Positions 25,423 through 35,339 of a DNA stretch of 64,000 bases are shown here, piece by piece (position 1 is the stretch's first letter; every line of letters starts with the position of its first letter). This stretch comes from Lachnospiraceae bacterium (lineage in GTDB: Bacteria > Bacillota > Clostridia > Lachnospirales > Lachnospiraceae), in assembly GCA_900753305.1 (NCBI GenBank), contig CAADYR010000028.1, forward strand, positions 35,161 through 99,160. Direction: 5' to 3'. The notes beneath the pieces were generated by a model. The model was not told where the DNA came from and ran no database searches. It saw only the letters and a list, made by a program, of their open reading frames with translations. Made by a program: the position numbers and the translations under genes.

Positions 25423-25854
25423 ATGTTCATGGGTGAATACAATCATACGATAGATGCAAAAGGCAGGCTCATTATCCCCTCCAAATTCAGAGAAGTGTTA
25501 GGTGATGGATTTGTGGTGACCAAGGGATTAGACGGCTGCCTGTTTGTGTATGATAACGCCGAATGGACTGCTTTTGAAGAAAAGCTCAAAGCATTACCGT
25601 TGATGAACAAGGAATCACGTAAATTCGTACGTTTCTTCCTGGCAGGAGCGGCTGAAGTTGAAGTGGACAAGCAGGGAAGAATTCTTATCCCATCTGTACT
25701 TCGTGAATTTGCCGGACTTGATAAAGATGTGGTATTGGTGGGCGTTGCCAGTCGTATTGAGATCTGGAGCAAAGAGAAGTGGGAAGACGCTTCTGAATAT
25801 GATGATATGGAAGATATTGCAGAACATATGTCAGAATTGGGATTAATGCTGTAA
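25423..25854 (+). CDS. mraZ: MraZ transcriptional regulator of the division cluster
   Basis: DNA-binding protein with two AbrB-like/SpoVT folds: FMGEYNHTIDAKGRLIIPSKFR at the N-terminus and the second copy EVEVDKQGRILIPSVLREFAG. About 143 residues. It represses its own operon by binding the repeats just upstream. Start 25423 (ATG of MFMGEY) follows GGGTGATT; an in-frame GTG at 25414 would add only MIA. Confidence 0.93.
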   Translation: MFMGEYNHTIDAKGRLIIPSKFREVLGDGFVVTKGLDGCLFVYDNAEWTAFEEKLKALPLMNKESRKFVRFFLAGAAEVEVDKQGRILIPSVLREFAGLDKDVVLVGVASRIEIWSKEKWEDASEYDDMEDIAEHMSELGLML

Positions 25855-25872
25855 TAAGGGGGAACGTGAACA

Positions 25873-26808
25873 ATGGAATTTAAACATAAGTCAGTATTAC
25901 TGGATGAAACGATAGAAGCACTGAATATAAAGCCTGATGGTATTTATCTGGACGGAACACTTGGTGGTGGTGGACATTCTTATGAAATCTGCCGCAGGCT
26001 GGGTGAAAGTGGCAGACTGATCGGAATCGATCAGGATGAGGCTGCAATAGAAGCGGCAGGCAAGAGACTGGAAGAGTTTGGAGATAAAGTTACTATTATC
26101 CGTAATAATTACCGGAATGCCAAAGAAGCATTGGCTCAGATCGGTGTAAATAAGGTAGACGGCATCGTTCTTGATCTGGGAGTTTCTTCTTATCAACTGG
26201 ATACAGTTGAAAGAGGATTTACCTATAAATATGATACACCCCTGGATATGCGTATGGATCAGCGTCAGAAGCTGACAGCCAGAGATATCGTCAATACGTA
26301 TTCGGAACAGGAACTGTACCATATTATCCGGGATTATGGAGAAGATCAGTTTGCCAAGAACATTGCAAAACACATTGTACAGGCGAGAGAGGACAAGCCC
26401 ATTGAGACTACTTATGAACTCAATGATATTATCAAGGCTGCGATTCCAGCTAAAATACGTGCAACAGGAGGGCATCCTTCCAAACGTACTTTTCAGGCGA
26501 TCCGTATAGAATGTAATCATGAACTGGATGTATTGAGAGATTCACTTGACGATATGATAGATATGCTGAATCCTCAGGGAAGATTATGTATTATTACATT
26601 CCATTCCTTAGAGGACAGAATTGTCAAGAATGTGTACAGGCAGAAAGAGAATCCATGTACCTGTCCACCGGAGTTCCCGGTATGCGTATGTGGTAAGACC
26701 CCATATGGAAAGGCAACTCCCAGAAAACCAATCCTTCCCAGTAAGGAAGAGATGGAGGAGAACTCAAGGTCAAAGAGTGCAAAACTCAGAGTCTTTGAAC
26801 ATATTTAA
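25873..26808 (+). CDS. rsmH: 16S rRNA (cytosine1402-N4)-methyltransferase
   Basis: Methylates C1402 of 16S rRNA in the decoding site. Seen: HKSVLLDETIEALN start, SAM-binding DGTLGGGGHS near 29, LDLGVSSYQLD near 102, and the late FHSLEDRIVK near 248 with a Cys pair region CTCPPEFPVCVCG. 311 residues, normal. Standard position behind mraZ. Confidence 0.97.
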   Translation: MEFKHKSVLLDETIEALNIKPDGIYLDGTLGGGGHSYEICRRLGESGRLIGIDQDEAAIEAAGKRLEEFGDKVTIIRNNYRNAKEALAQIGVNKVDGIVLDLGVSSYQLDTVERGFTYKYDTPLDMRMDQRQKLTARDIVNTYSEQELYHIIRDYGEDQFAKNIAKHIVQAREDKPIETTYELNDIIKAAIPAKIRATGGHPSKRTFQAIRIECNHELDVLRDSLDDMIDMLNPQGRLCIITFHSLEDRIVKNVYRQKENPCTCPPEFPVCVCGKTPYGKATPRKPILPSKEEMEENSRSKSAKLRVFEHI

Positions 26809-26829
26809 AAGAGAGGAATAAGGAGTATT

Positions 26830-27336
26830 ATGAAAAGTGTAGGTTCGTCACATGCAACACGTACGAACAGACAAAATCATCAAAGCACAGCAAGACAAAT
26901 TTATATAGATGGAAATACAGCGCGGAAGCTTCAGACACTTCCGGCACAGGGAACTAAGACAGCACACAGGGTAAAAAAGCAGCCGATACGTAAGAAACAG
27001 AAGCGTATCAAGGTAGCTCCTATGAATTTAGGCTATATTTCATTTATGATAGCATCGGTGCTGGTAGTTTGTATCGTATTGATGGGATATGTTAATTTAC
27101 AATCGGATATAACAAACAGAGTCACACACATTTCCAAAATGGAAAGCCAGCTCAACAGTATGAAGCTTGAAAATGATGAGACTTATACGAAAATCATGAG
27201 CAGTGTGGATCTGGAAGAAATCAAAAGAATAGCAATCAGTGAGTTGGGCATGAAATATGCCAAAGAGGGGCAGGTTATCACTTATTCAGGAGAAGGCAGC
27301 GATTACGTCAGACAATATGACGATATTCCCGATTAA
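26830..27336 (+). CDS. ftsL: FtsL-like cell division protein
   Basis: A 168-residue bitopic protein: long basic cytoplasmic N-terminus rich in Lys/Arg/Gln (about 1-65), one membrane helix (about 70-95, ISFMIASVLVVCIVLMGYV), then a periplasmic coiled coil (SKMESQLNSMKLEN). This layout and its place between rsmH and the PBP genes mark it as FtsL, which pairs with DivIC and FtsQ at the septum. Sequence conservation is low, as always for this family. Confidence 0.8.
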   Translation: MKSVGSSHATRTNRQNHQSTARQIYIDGNTARKLQTLPAQGTKTAHRVKKQPIRKKQKRIKVAPMNLGYISFMIASVLVVCIVLMGYVNLQSDITNRVTHISKMESQLNSMKLENDETYTKIMSSVDLEEIKRIAISELGMKYAKEGQVITYSGEGSDYVRQYDDIPD

Positions 27337-27350
27337 AGACAGGTGGTAGC

Positions 27351-29609
27351 ATGGCAAGAAAGAATAATAGCAGACGTTACAGACGGGGAAAAACATTTAA
27401 AAGAATACTAAGGGAAAAGCTGGGAGTCATGATTGTGATCATACTGCTGGCTTTTGGTGGTTTATGTGTGAGACTGGTATATATTACCAGGGACAATCAG
27501 GAGAGCTATCAGAAGAAGATACTTTCCCAGCAAAGATATGATTCCACAACACTGCCCTTTAAAAGAGGTACGATCACGGACAGGAATGGTACGATTCTTG
27601 CTGTCAGTGAGAAAGTATATAACGTAGTTCTTGACTGTAAAGTCATGAAATCTGACGAAAGAGATCAGGAACCGACTCTGGGCGCACTGGCAGAGTGCTT
27701 TGGACTGAATCGTTCTGATCTGGATAGTTATGTGGAGAATAATCCCAATTCTCAGTATTATGTTTTAAAGAAAAGACTGACCTATGATGAGATCAGTCCG
27801 TTTCTTGAGAAAGAAAAGGAAATAGCCGCAGAGGCAGCAGAATTTAATAAAACGGCAGACACAGATCAGCAAAAGGGTGTGATCAACGGTGTCTGGTTCG
27901 AAGAGGAATATACCAGACGATACCCCAATAATACTCTGGCGTGTGATGTGATAGGATTTACCGGAACGGATAATAACGGAACATACGGTCTGGAAGAATA
28001 CTATAATGACGAATTAAACGGAACCAATGGCAGAGAATATGGGTATCTTAATGATGATGCGACACTGGAAAGAACTACAGTTACAGCAGTAGATGGTAAT
28101 TCCCTGGTTTCGACAATTGATGCCAATATACAGGCAATCGCAGAGAAATATATCATTCAGTTCAATGAGGAATACAGAGATGCAGCCAGAGAAGGAGCTG
28201 GCTCCAACAATACGGGCTGTATCATTATGAATCCTAATAATGGTGAAGTCCTTGCCATGGCAAGTTATCCTAATTATGATCTGAATAATCCCAAAGACGT
28301 GTCAGCATATTACACAGAAGATCAAATCAAGGAAATGCAGGATAATAACACATATTACGACACTTTGAATCAGCTATGGCGTAATTTCTGTATTTCAGAT
28401 ACGTATGAACCGGGTTCTACAGCCAAGGCACTGACCATAGCAACCGGACTTGAGACAGGTAAGATCGTAGGAAATGAAACGTATGAGTGTGCAGGTGGAC
28501 TACAGGTTGCAGATCATTATATCAGATGTAATGTACGAAGTGGCCACGGAACACTGGATGTAAGTGGAGCACTGGAACAGTCCTGTAACGTTGCCCTGAT
28601 GGAAATGGGTGAAAAAATAGGTGTCAGTACCATGATTAAATATGAAAATATTTTTAATATTGGGCTGAAGACGAATATTGATCTGGCGGGAGAAGCAAGG
28701 ACAGCATCACTTGTATACACAGAAGATACAATGGGAGAATCAGAGCTTGCAACTTCCTCTTTTGGACAGGGATTTAATGTGACCATGATTGAGATGGCAA
28801 GTGCCTTTTCTTCTATTGTAAATGGCGGATATTATTATGAACCGCATATGGTCAGCAAAATTACCAATTCCAGTGGAGATACGATAAGAAATATTGAACC
28901 GAGAGTTTTAAAACAGACGATTTCAGAAACTACATCTGCTCAGATGCGCCAGTATCTGTATGCTGCTGTTGCAGAAGGTACAGGTAAATCCGCCAGACCT
29001 GCTGGCTATGCGATAGGTGGTAAGACGGGTACAGCAGAGAAAGTTCCCCGTGACCACAAGCATTATGTTGTTTCCTTTATTGGTTTTGCACCTGCGGATG
29101 ATCCACAGATCGTTATTTATGTGGTAGTAGATGAACCGAATGCAGAAGGTCAGGGACAGGCACATGCAACATTTGCAACAGGCATTGTAAAAAACATACT
29201 TTCAGAAGTATTGCCTTATCTGCATGTAAATATGACAGAAGAACTTACGATTGCAGAACAGGCAGAGGTGGAGGCAATGCTTGGTAACTCTGTACAGACG
29301 CCTTCATCAGAGGATAATACAACTACAACTGGTGATGATACCGCCGGAGAAAATACAGGGGATACCGCCGGAGAAAATACAGGAGATGACGGAGTAGGGG
29401 ACACAGGAGATACATCTGGTCAGGGAGAGCCAGGAACGACTGGAGATACACAGGATGGAACAGGTACTTCTACGTATGTTGTGGATCCTAATACCGGGGA
29501 ACTCATTGATCCTGCAACCGGACAGCCGGCAGAGATGGATTACGGGATAGAAGGTGATGATACAGATTCAGCCCAGAGTCCGGATGGAAACGACACGAAT
29601 CAGCAATAA
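27351..29609 (+). CDS. Class B penicillin-binding protein (FtsI/SpoVD type) with acidic repeat tail
   Basis: Transpeptidase for septal peptidoglycan; 752 residues. Membrane anchor near 25-47, dimerisation domain (KRGTITDRNGTILAVS near 73), then catalytic motifs: STAK (in EPGSTAKALT, near 357), SCN (near 408) and KTGT (GGKTGTAEK near 558). There is no PASTA domain. After about residue 640 comes an acidic low-complexity tail of Asp/Gly/Thr/Glu, including an exact 24-bp tandem repeat encoding DTAGENTG twice. Together with the next gene it forms a pair of class B PBPs in the cluster. Confidence 0.9.
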   Translation: MARKNNSRRYRRGKTFKRILREKLGVMIVIILLAFGGLCVRLVYITRDNQESYQKKILSQQRYDSTTLPFKRGTITDRNGTILAVSEKVYNVVLDCKVMKSDERDQEPTLGALAECFGLNRSDLDSYVENNPNSQYYVLKKRLTYDEISPFLEKEKEIAAEAAEFNKTADTDQQKGVINGVWFEEEYTRRYPNNTLACDVIGFTGTDNNGTYGLEEYYNDELNGTNGREYGYLNDDATLERTTVTAVDGNSLVSTIDANIQAIAEKYIIQFNEEYRDAAREGAGSNNTGCIIMNPNNGEVLAMASYPNYDLNNPKDVSAYYTEDQIKEMQDNNTYYDTLNQLWRNFCISDTYEPGSTAKALTIATGLETGKIVGNETYECAGGLQVADHYIRCNVRSGHGTLDVSGALEQSCNVALMEMGEKIGVSTMIKYENIFNIGLKTNIDLAGEARTASLVYTEDTMGESELATSSFGQGFNVTMIEMASAFSSIVNGGYYYEPHMVSKITNSSGDTIRNIEPRVLKQTISETTSAQMRQYLYAAVAEGTGKSARPAGYAIGGKTGTAEKVPRDHKHYVVSFIGFAPADDPQIVIYVVVDEPNAEGQGQAHATFATGIVKNILSEVLPYLHVNMTEELTIAEQAEVEAMLGNSVQTPSSEDNTTTTGDDTAGENTGDTAGENTGDDGVGDTGDTSGQGEPGTTGDTQDGTGTSTYVVDPNTGELIDPATGQPAEMDYGIEGDDTDSAQSPDGNDTNQQ
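29337..29384 (+). repeat. 24-bp tandem duplication in PBP tail
   Basis: Two copies (29337-29360 and 29361-29384) differ only in the last base and encode DTAGENTG twice in the acidic extracellular tail. It is a likely site of length variation between strains. Confidence 0.8.
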
Positions 29610-29624
29610 CATTTACTGTACATA

Positions 29625-29670
29625 ACCCCATAGGAGAGATAATAGATTATAATAATCACTTTTATGGGGT
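29625..29670 (+). promoter_or_regulatory. Hairpin covering the ribosome site of the second PBP gene
   Basis: ACCCCATA (29625-29632) is the exact complement of TATGGGGT (29663-29670). The right arm holds the only Shine-Dalgarno-like run (GGGG) 7 nt before the ATG at 29677, so the stem would hide it. It may instead be a weak terminator, as CTTTAT follows. Confidence 0.5.
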
Positions 29671-29676
29671 CTTTAT

Positions 29677-31452
29677 ATGGCTAGAAATAAAACCATGCAG
29701 AAGAAAAAGACATTTGTGTTATGTGTATTGACGATACTGGCACTTTGTCTTTTGATGGTGAGACTGGGATATCTCATGCTGATGTGTTCTGCCCATTATA
29801 CAGAACTTGCAGATATGCTTCATGAAAGGGAGCGAGATATCAAAGCTGCCAGAGGGAGGATCATAGATTCTACAGGAACCGTACTTGCAGATAACCGTAC
29901 GGTATGTACCATATCTGTCATACATAGTCAGATCAGGGAACCGGAGACGGTTATAGAAGTACTGACAAGGGAACTTGGGCTGTCGCAGGACTATGTAAGG
30001 GCAAGAGTAGAGAAGTATTCTGCAAGGGAACGGATCAAAAGTAATGTGGATAAGGAGACAGGAGACAGGATCAGAGATCTTGATCTGGCAGGAGTCAAGG
30101 TGGATGAGGATTATAAAAGATATTATCCTTATGATGATCTGGCTTCCAAAGTGTTAGGTTTTACCGGGGCGGATAATCAGGGAATTGTCGGACTAGAGGT
30201 AAAGTATGATAAATATCTGACAGGAAAAAAAGGACAGATATTGACTTTAACAGATGCTAAAGGCATTGAACTTGATGGTATGGGTGAAAAACGCAAAGAA
30301 CCTGTAGCCGGTAGTGATCTGTATGTCAGTCTGGATGTCAATATTCAAAAGTATGCCATGCAGCTTGCCAGACAGGCATATGAAACCAAAAAAGCAGCAG
30401 GCGTTTCCATTATTGTAATGAATGTACGAAACGGGGAAATTCTGGCTATGACAGATGTTCCGGAGTTTAACCTGAACGAGCCATTTACACTGATACCTGA
30501 AATAACGGATGAAACAGATACAGATGGACTTTCATCAGAAAAAAAACAGGAGCTGTTGAATGCAATGTGGAGAAATGGCTGTATTAATGATACTTATGAG
30601 CCGGGGTCTACATTTAAGATCATTACAGCAGCAGCCGGACTGGAAGCGGGCGTTGTGACTTTGGAGGACAGATTCAGTTGTTCCGGCGCAATTATTGTAG
30701 ATGACAGAAGGATCCGCTGCCATAAGGCAGGCGGACATGGGGCGGAATCTTTTACGGATGCTGTTAAAAATTCATGCAATCCTGTATTTATCACAGTTGG
30801 ACTAAGGCTAGGGGCTGAACGTTACTATGAATATTTTAACAAGTTCGGTATGAAGCAAAAGACAGGGATTGATCTGCCAGGAGAAGCAGGAACTATCATG
30901 CATCAGTTGGATAAGATCGGTGAGGTGGAACTGGCAACTATTTCATTTGGACAGTCATTTCAGATTACGCCGGTCCGCCTTATGGCAACAGTAGCAGGAA
31001 TTATTAATGGAGGAAATGTCGTTACACCACATTTTGGTGTAAAGGTTGTGAATGAAGCACAGGGGAGCATGGAAGAATTTGAATATCCCATGTTACAGGG
31101 AATCGTATCACAGGATACAACGGAGAAAATGCGGTATGTGCTGGAACAGGTGGTAGAAAACGGAGGCGGAAAGAATGGGTATGTGGAGGGTTTTCGCGTG
31201 GGAGGCAAGACGGCTACCAGCCAGACTCTGCCCAGAGGAACAGGACGATATATTTCTTCTTTCCTTGGATTTGCACCGGCGAATGATCCACAGGTAATGG
31301 CAATTGCTATTATAGATACGCCGCAGGGTACCTACTATGGAGGGCAGATTGCGGCCCCTGTGATACGCCAACTTTTTGAAAATATTCTTCCGTATTTAGA
31401 AGAAAAGGGGTATACTGATACGGAAAGTAATATACAGAATGGTAATAATTAA
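29677..31452 (+). CDS. Class B penicillin-binding protein, second copy, with KTA motif
   Basis: A 591-residue transpeptidase homologous to the preceding PBP: membrane helix near 13-35, AARGRIIDSTGTVLADN near 54, active-site STFK (in EPGSTFKIIT near 307), SCN near 364, and third motif GGKTATSQT near 509. The usual KTG reads KTA here. This form is compatible with a SpoVD-like or FtsI-like role; with two paralogues next to sporulation genes, one may serve vegetative septation and the other spore cortex. Which is which cannot be told from sequence. Confidence 0.88.
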   Translation: MARNKTMQKKKTFVLCVLTILALCLLMVRLGYLMLMCSAHYTELADMLHERERDIKAARGRIIDSTGTVLADNRTVCTISVIHSQIREPETVIEVLTRELGLSQDYVRARVEKYSARERIKSNVDKETGDRIRDLDLAGVKVDEDYKRYYPYDDLASKVLGFTGADNQGIVGLEVKYDKYLTGKKGQILTLTDAKGIELDGMGEKRKEPVAGSDLYVSLDVNIQKYAMQLARQAYETKKAAGVSIIVMNVRNGEILAMTDVPEFNLNEPFTLIPEITDETDTDGLSSEKKQELLNAMWRNGCINDTYEPGSTFKIITAAAGLEAGVVTLEDRFSCSGAIIVDDRRIRCHKAGGHGAESFTDAVKNSCNPVFITVGLRLGAERYYEYFNKFGMKQKTGIDLPGEAGTIMHQLDKIGEVELATISFGQSFQITPVRLMATVAGIINGGNVVTPHFGVKVVNEAQGSMEEFEYPMLQGIVSQDTTEKMRYVLEQVVENGGGKNGYVEGFRVGGKTATSQTLPRGTGRYISSFLGFAPANDPQVMAIAIIDTPQGTYYGGQIAAPVIRQLFENILPYLEEKGYTDTESNIQNGNN

Positions 31453-31464
31453 TGAGGAGGCATT

Positions 31465-32835
31465 ATGATGATAGATTTAACAGGAAAGAAAGTGCTGGTA
31501 GTGGGCGCAGGGATCAGTGGTATCGGCTCAGCTACGCTTCTGGAAGAAAAAGGTGCATTGCCGGTTCTGTATGACAGTAATGAGAAACTGACAGAAGAAA
31601 CAGTGCGGGAGAAGCTTGGCAAGGACAGTCATGCACAGATTGTATTGGGAACTTTCCCCAAGGAACTGGCTAAGAGCCTGTCTCTGGTAGTGCTTAGCCC
31701 GGGAGTACCTACTGATCTGGATTATGTCCTTTATCTCAAAGAACAGAAGCTGCCTGTATGGGGCGAGATTGAACTTGCTTATAATTATGGAAAAGGCAGA
31801 GTTATTGCAATTACAGGAACAAATGGTAAAACAACTACAACTTCTCTGGTCGGTCAGATCATGAAGGAATATCATGATAATGTCTATATCGTGGGAAATA
31901 TTGGAAATCCTTATACACAGGCAGCTCCTCTTATGGATGATGATACAGTGTCAGTGGCAGAAATATCCAGTTTCCAGTTGGAGACAATAGAATATTTCCA
32001 TCCGCAGGTATCAGCAATCCTCAATATTACTCCGGATCATCTTAACAGACATCATACCATGGAGAATTATGTGGCTGCCAAGGAAGCAATTACCATGAAC
32101 CAGACTAAAGATGATTATTGTATCCTGAATTATGAAAACGAGTACACCAGAAATTTTGGAGACAGATGTCCTGCAACGGTAGTATGGTTCTCTTCCGCCA
32201 GAAGACTTGATAACGGACTTTTTTATGAAGGAGAGGATATCTATCTGGCAAAAGACGGCAATGTACAGCGTCTGATGAATGTAAAGACAGATATGAATCT
32301 GGTAGGAATCTGTAACATTGAAAACGTCATGGCGGCAATCGGAATTGCCATGAGTGCAGGTGTACCCATGAAGAATATTCTGGATACAGTTAAGCGTTTC
32401 GTAGCAGTAGAACACAGAATTGAATATGTGGCAACGAAAAAAGGCGTTGTGTATTATAATGATTCCAAGGCTACCAATACAGATGCAGCGATTCAGGGAA
32501 TTAAGGCAATGGACCGTCCAACAGTACTGATCGGAGGCGGTTATGATAAAGGCAGCGAATATGATGACTGGATCGAAAGCTTTGACGGTAAAGTTAAGAA
32601 GCTTGTACTGTTGGGACAGACAAAGAAAAAAATTGCAGAGTGTGCAAGAAAACATGGATATGATGCAATCTGCTTTGCTGATACTTTTGAGGAAGCATTG
32701 GATATATGTGTAAAAGAGGCACAGCCCGGAGATGCAGTATTGCTTTCACCTGCCTGTGCAAGTTGGGGAATGTTCCCTAATTATGAAGTGCGAGGCAAAA
32801 TGTTCAAGGAGTATGTAAATAAGCTTGGGGAGTGA
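31465..32835 (+). CDS. murD: UDP-N-acetylmuramoylalanine-D-glutamate ligase
   Basis: Adds D-Glu to UDP-MurNAc-L-Ala. Rossmann-like N-terminus (KKVLVVGAGISGIG), ATP-binding AITGTNGKTTTT near 114, ISSFQLE near 167, NITPDHLNRH near 186 and YNDSKATNTDA near 331. 456 residues, normal. mraY, which normally precedes it, is absent here. Confidence 0.96.
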   Translation: MMIDLTGKKVLVVGAGISGIGSATLLEEKGALPVLYDSNEKLTEETVREKLGKDSHAQIVLGTFPKELAKSLSLVVLSPGVPTDLDYVLYLKEQKLPVWGEIELAYNYGKGRVIAITGTNGKTTTTSLVGQIMKEYHDNVYIVGNIGNPYTQAAPLMDDDTVSVAEISSFQLETIEYFHPQVSAILNITPDHLNRHHTMENYVAAKEAITMNQTKDDYCILNYENEYTRNFGDRCPATVVWFSSARRLDNGLFYEGEDIYLAKDGNVQRLMNVKTDMNLVGICNIENVMAAIGIAMSAGVPMKNILDTVKRFVAVEHRIEYVATKKGVVYYNDSKATNTDAAIQGIKAMDRPTVLIGGGYDKGSEYDDWIESFDGKVKKLVLLGQTKKKIAECARKHGYDAICFADTFEEALDICVKEAQPGDAVLLSPACASWGMFPNYEVRGKMFKEYVNKLGE

Positions 32836-32839
32836 TAGG

Positions 32840-33979
32840 GTGGCTCGAACAAAGAAAAAAAAGACAAATGAAGGACATAGTCTTGACTATGTATTGCTGA
32901 CAGTTGTTCTGTTTCTTGTTGGATTTGGTCTGTTAATGATTTATTCGACCAGTTCTTATGAGGCGAGTGTGGATTTTGGTGATGCGGCATATTATCTTAA
33001 AAAGCAGTTCTTCTCTACTGTGTTGGGATTTGGCGTGCTGTTCTTCGTAGCCAGAGTACCTTATCAGGTATGGAAGAAATTTGATCTGATAGCATTAGGT
33101 GGCTCTGTTGTACTGATATTACTGGTTCTGACACCGCTTGGACTGACCAGAAACGGTGCGACCCGCTGGCTGGATCTTAAGATCGGTCTGACCTTACAAC
33201 CTGCGGAAGTTGCCAAATTGGGTATTATCATATATCTGGCGAGTATCATTACCAAACTTGGCAGAAGTCTGCGAACCCTGAAAGGTTTTATGATATTCAT
33301 AATACCACCTACTGTAGTTGCAGGTTTGATCTATGTGATCACGGATAACCTGAGTTCTGCGATCATTGTTATGGGTATTGCGATCGCAATGCTTTTTGTA
33401 GCGATTCCGGATTATAAATATTTTATTATAGCTGCAGTGGCAGTTCTGGCGCTGGCAGTAGCAGTCGTTGCTTTTGCATCGGGCAATGATGTAACGGCAT
33501 TCAGACTTGTACGTATCAAGGCATGGCTTGATCCGGAATCCTACAGTACAGACAGGGCATTCCAGACATTGCAGGCTTTGTATGCAATAGGTTCCGGTGG
33601 AATCTGGGGAAAAGGACTTGGGCAGAGTATGCAGAAACGAGGATTTCTCCCAGAGTCACAGAATGATATGATCTTTTCCATAATCTGTGAGGAATTAGGA
33701 CTTTTTGGAGCATTGGCGGTTATTTTGCTGTTTGTCGTGCTGATCTGGTGCTGCATGGTGATCGCCAATAATACAATGGATCAGTTCGGTTCCCTGCTGG
33801 CGGTAGGTGTTATGGCACACTATGCGATCCAGGTTATCCTGAATATCGCGGTTGTAACGAATACGATACCTAATACAGGAATTACATTGCCTTTTATCAG
33901 TTATGGTGGTTCTTCAACGCTGTTTCTGCTTACAGAGATCGGTATTGTGTTGAATGTAAGTAAAAGTGCAAGAAGTTAG
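32840..33979 (+). CDS. ftsW: SEDS glycosyltransferase FtsW
   Basis: Multi-pass septal peptidoglycan polymerase working with a class B PBP. About ten hydrophobic segments; SEDS markers are TRWLDLKIGLTLQPAE near 110-125, KRGFLPESQNDMIFSI with the Pro-Glu-Ser and Asp region near 270, and GITLPFISYGGSS near 350. Start GTG at 32840 is chosen because GGGGAG lies 8 nt upstream, overlapping the murD end; an in-frame TTG at 32825 lies inside murD with no site. murG is not adjacent. Confidence 0.93.
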   Translation: MARTKKKKTNEGHSLDYVLLTVVLFLVGFGLLMIYSTSSYEASVDFGDAAYYLKKQFFSTVLGFGVLFFVARVPYQVWKKFDLIALGGSVVLILLVLTPLGLTRNGATRWLDLKIGLTLQPAEVAKLGIIIYLASIITKLGRSLRTLKGFMIFIIPPTVVAGLIYVITDNLSSAIIVMGIAIAMLFVAIPDYKYFIIAAVAVLALAVAVVAFASGNDVTAFRLVRIKAWLDPESYSTDRAFQTLQALYAIGSGGIWGKGLGQSMQKRGFLPESQNDMIFSIICEELGLFGALAVILLFVVLIWCCMVIANNTMDQFGSLLAVGVMAHYAIQVILNIAVVTNTIPNTGITLPFISYGGSSTLFLLTEIGIVLNVSKSARS

Positions 33980-34040
33980 TGTCAAGGGATACACCAGCTA
34001 CATATTATAATATAACTTATGCAGCTGTATGGTGGGGACT

Positions 34041-35318
34041 ATGGCAACACCTTCTAATAATCCGATTCAGATAAAAGGTGGTAATTCTTTACATGGCAAA
34101 GTAAAAATACAAGGCAGTAAGAATGCAGCACTTCCTGTCCTTGCAGCGACTTTACTGATACGGGGCAGTTGTGTGCTTGGAAACTGCCCGCAGATAACAG
34201 ATGTCCTTTATATGCAGAAGCTGTTAGAGCATGCAGGATGTCAGGTAGAGCGTGCAGGAGATAAGATAACCGTGAACGCTGATACGGTCAGGGAATGCAG
34301 GCTTCCCAGAGAGTATGTTGGCAAGATGCGTTCCTCAGTTATCCTTATGGGCGCACTGCTGGGCAGACTTGGCAGAGTTGGAATTGATTATCCTGGTGGA
34401 TGTGTCATTGGAGAACGACCGATCGATCTGCATTTGATGGCATTGGAGAAATTGGGGGCACAGATCACAACAGAGGGAAATTATATCTATGCAACAGCGA
34501 AGAAGCTGGTTGGAAACGAGATATTTTTCCCAATATCCAGTGTAGGGGCTACGCAGAATGCTTTACTTGCAGCAGTTACGGCACAGGGAACTACGATTCT
34601 CCATCATGCAGCCTGCGAACCGGAGGTCATGGCATTGTGTGAATTTTTATCTCTGGCAGGTGCACGAATAGAAGGTACAGGAACTGACACACTTGTCATT
34701 TATGGTGTAGATGAACTGCATGCAACAGAGTATGAAATTATTCCAGACAGGATCGTTGCAGGAACTTATCTTTTTGCTGTAATGGCTGCAGGGGGGCAGG
34801 TAATATTGCAGAATGCTCCGGTTGCACAACTGGGGGCAGTATTAAGTGTCCTTACAGGAATGGGAGCATCCATTATAACATGCACTGATCAGAACACGAT
34901 GGTAATACATGCTCCGAACAGACCGGTGAATCTGCCATATGTGGAAACAGAAGTTTATCCGGGATTTCCAACGGATCTGCAATCACTGTTGCTGGTTGCA
35001 GCCTGTATAGCAGAAGGAGAACTTGTTCTTCGGGAGCGGATATTCTCAGGCAGATTTAAGATCATAGAAGAATTATTGCGGATGGGTGCTGTGATACGGC
35101 AGGAAAATGATCGTGCCATAATAGAGGGAGGACATCCATTAGAGGGAAGAAATGTCATTGCTCGCGAGCTGAGAGGTGGTGCTGCACTTCTGACAGCAGG
35201 ACTTGCAGCAAATGGAATCACAACGGTAACAGATACTATGTATATACGCAGAGGTTATGAAGATATCATTGGTGACCTGACTGCGCTGGGAGCGGTGATC
35301 GCAGAATACAGCCCATAA
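34041..35318 (+). CDS. murA: UDP-N-acetylglucosamine 1-carboxyvinyltransferase
   Basis: First committed step of peptidoglycan synthesis, transfer of enolpyruvate to UDP-GlcNAc. Seen: GSKNAALPVLAATLL near 25 (Lys-Asn), MRSSVILMGALLGR near 97, catalytic Cys121 in GGCVIGERPIDLH (fosfomycin target, intact), and TEVYPGFPTDLQ with the conserved Asp. About 425 residues. The start at 34041 follows GGTGGGG; an ATG 12 bp upstream lacks a site. Confidence 0.95.
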   Translation: MATPSNNPIQIKGGNSLHGKVKIQGSKNAALPVLAATLLIRGSCVLGNCPQITDVLYMQKLLEHAGCQVERAGDKITVNADTVRECRLPREYVGKMRSSVILMGALLGRLGRVGIDYPGGCVIGERPIDLHLMALEKLGAQITTEGNYIYATAKKLVGNEIFFPISSVGATQNALLAAVTAQGTTILHHAACEPEVMALCEFLSLAGARIEGTGTDTLVIYGVDELHATEYEIIPDRIVAGTYLFAVMAAGGQVILQNAPVAQLGAVLSVLTGMGASIITCTDQNTMVIHAPNRPVNLPYVETEVYPGFPTDLQSLLLVAACIAEGELVLRERIFSGRFKIIEELLRMGAVIRQENDRAIIEGGHPLEGRNVIARELRGGAALLTAGLAANGITTVTDTMYIRRGYEDIIGDLTALGAVIAEYSP

Positions 35319-35339
35319 GAACCGGAGAGGGGGAGAGGT

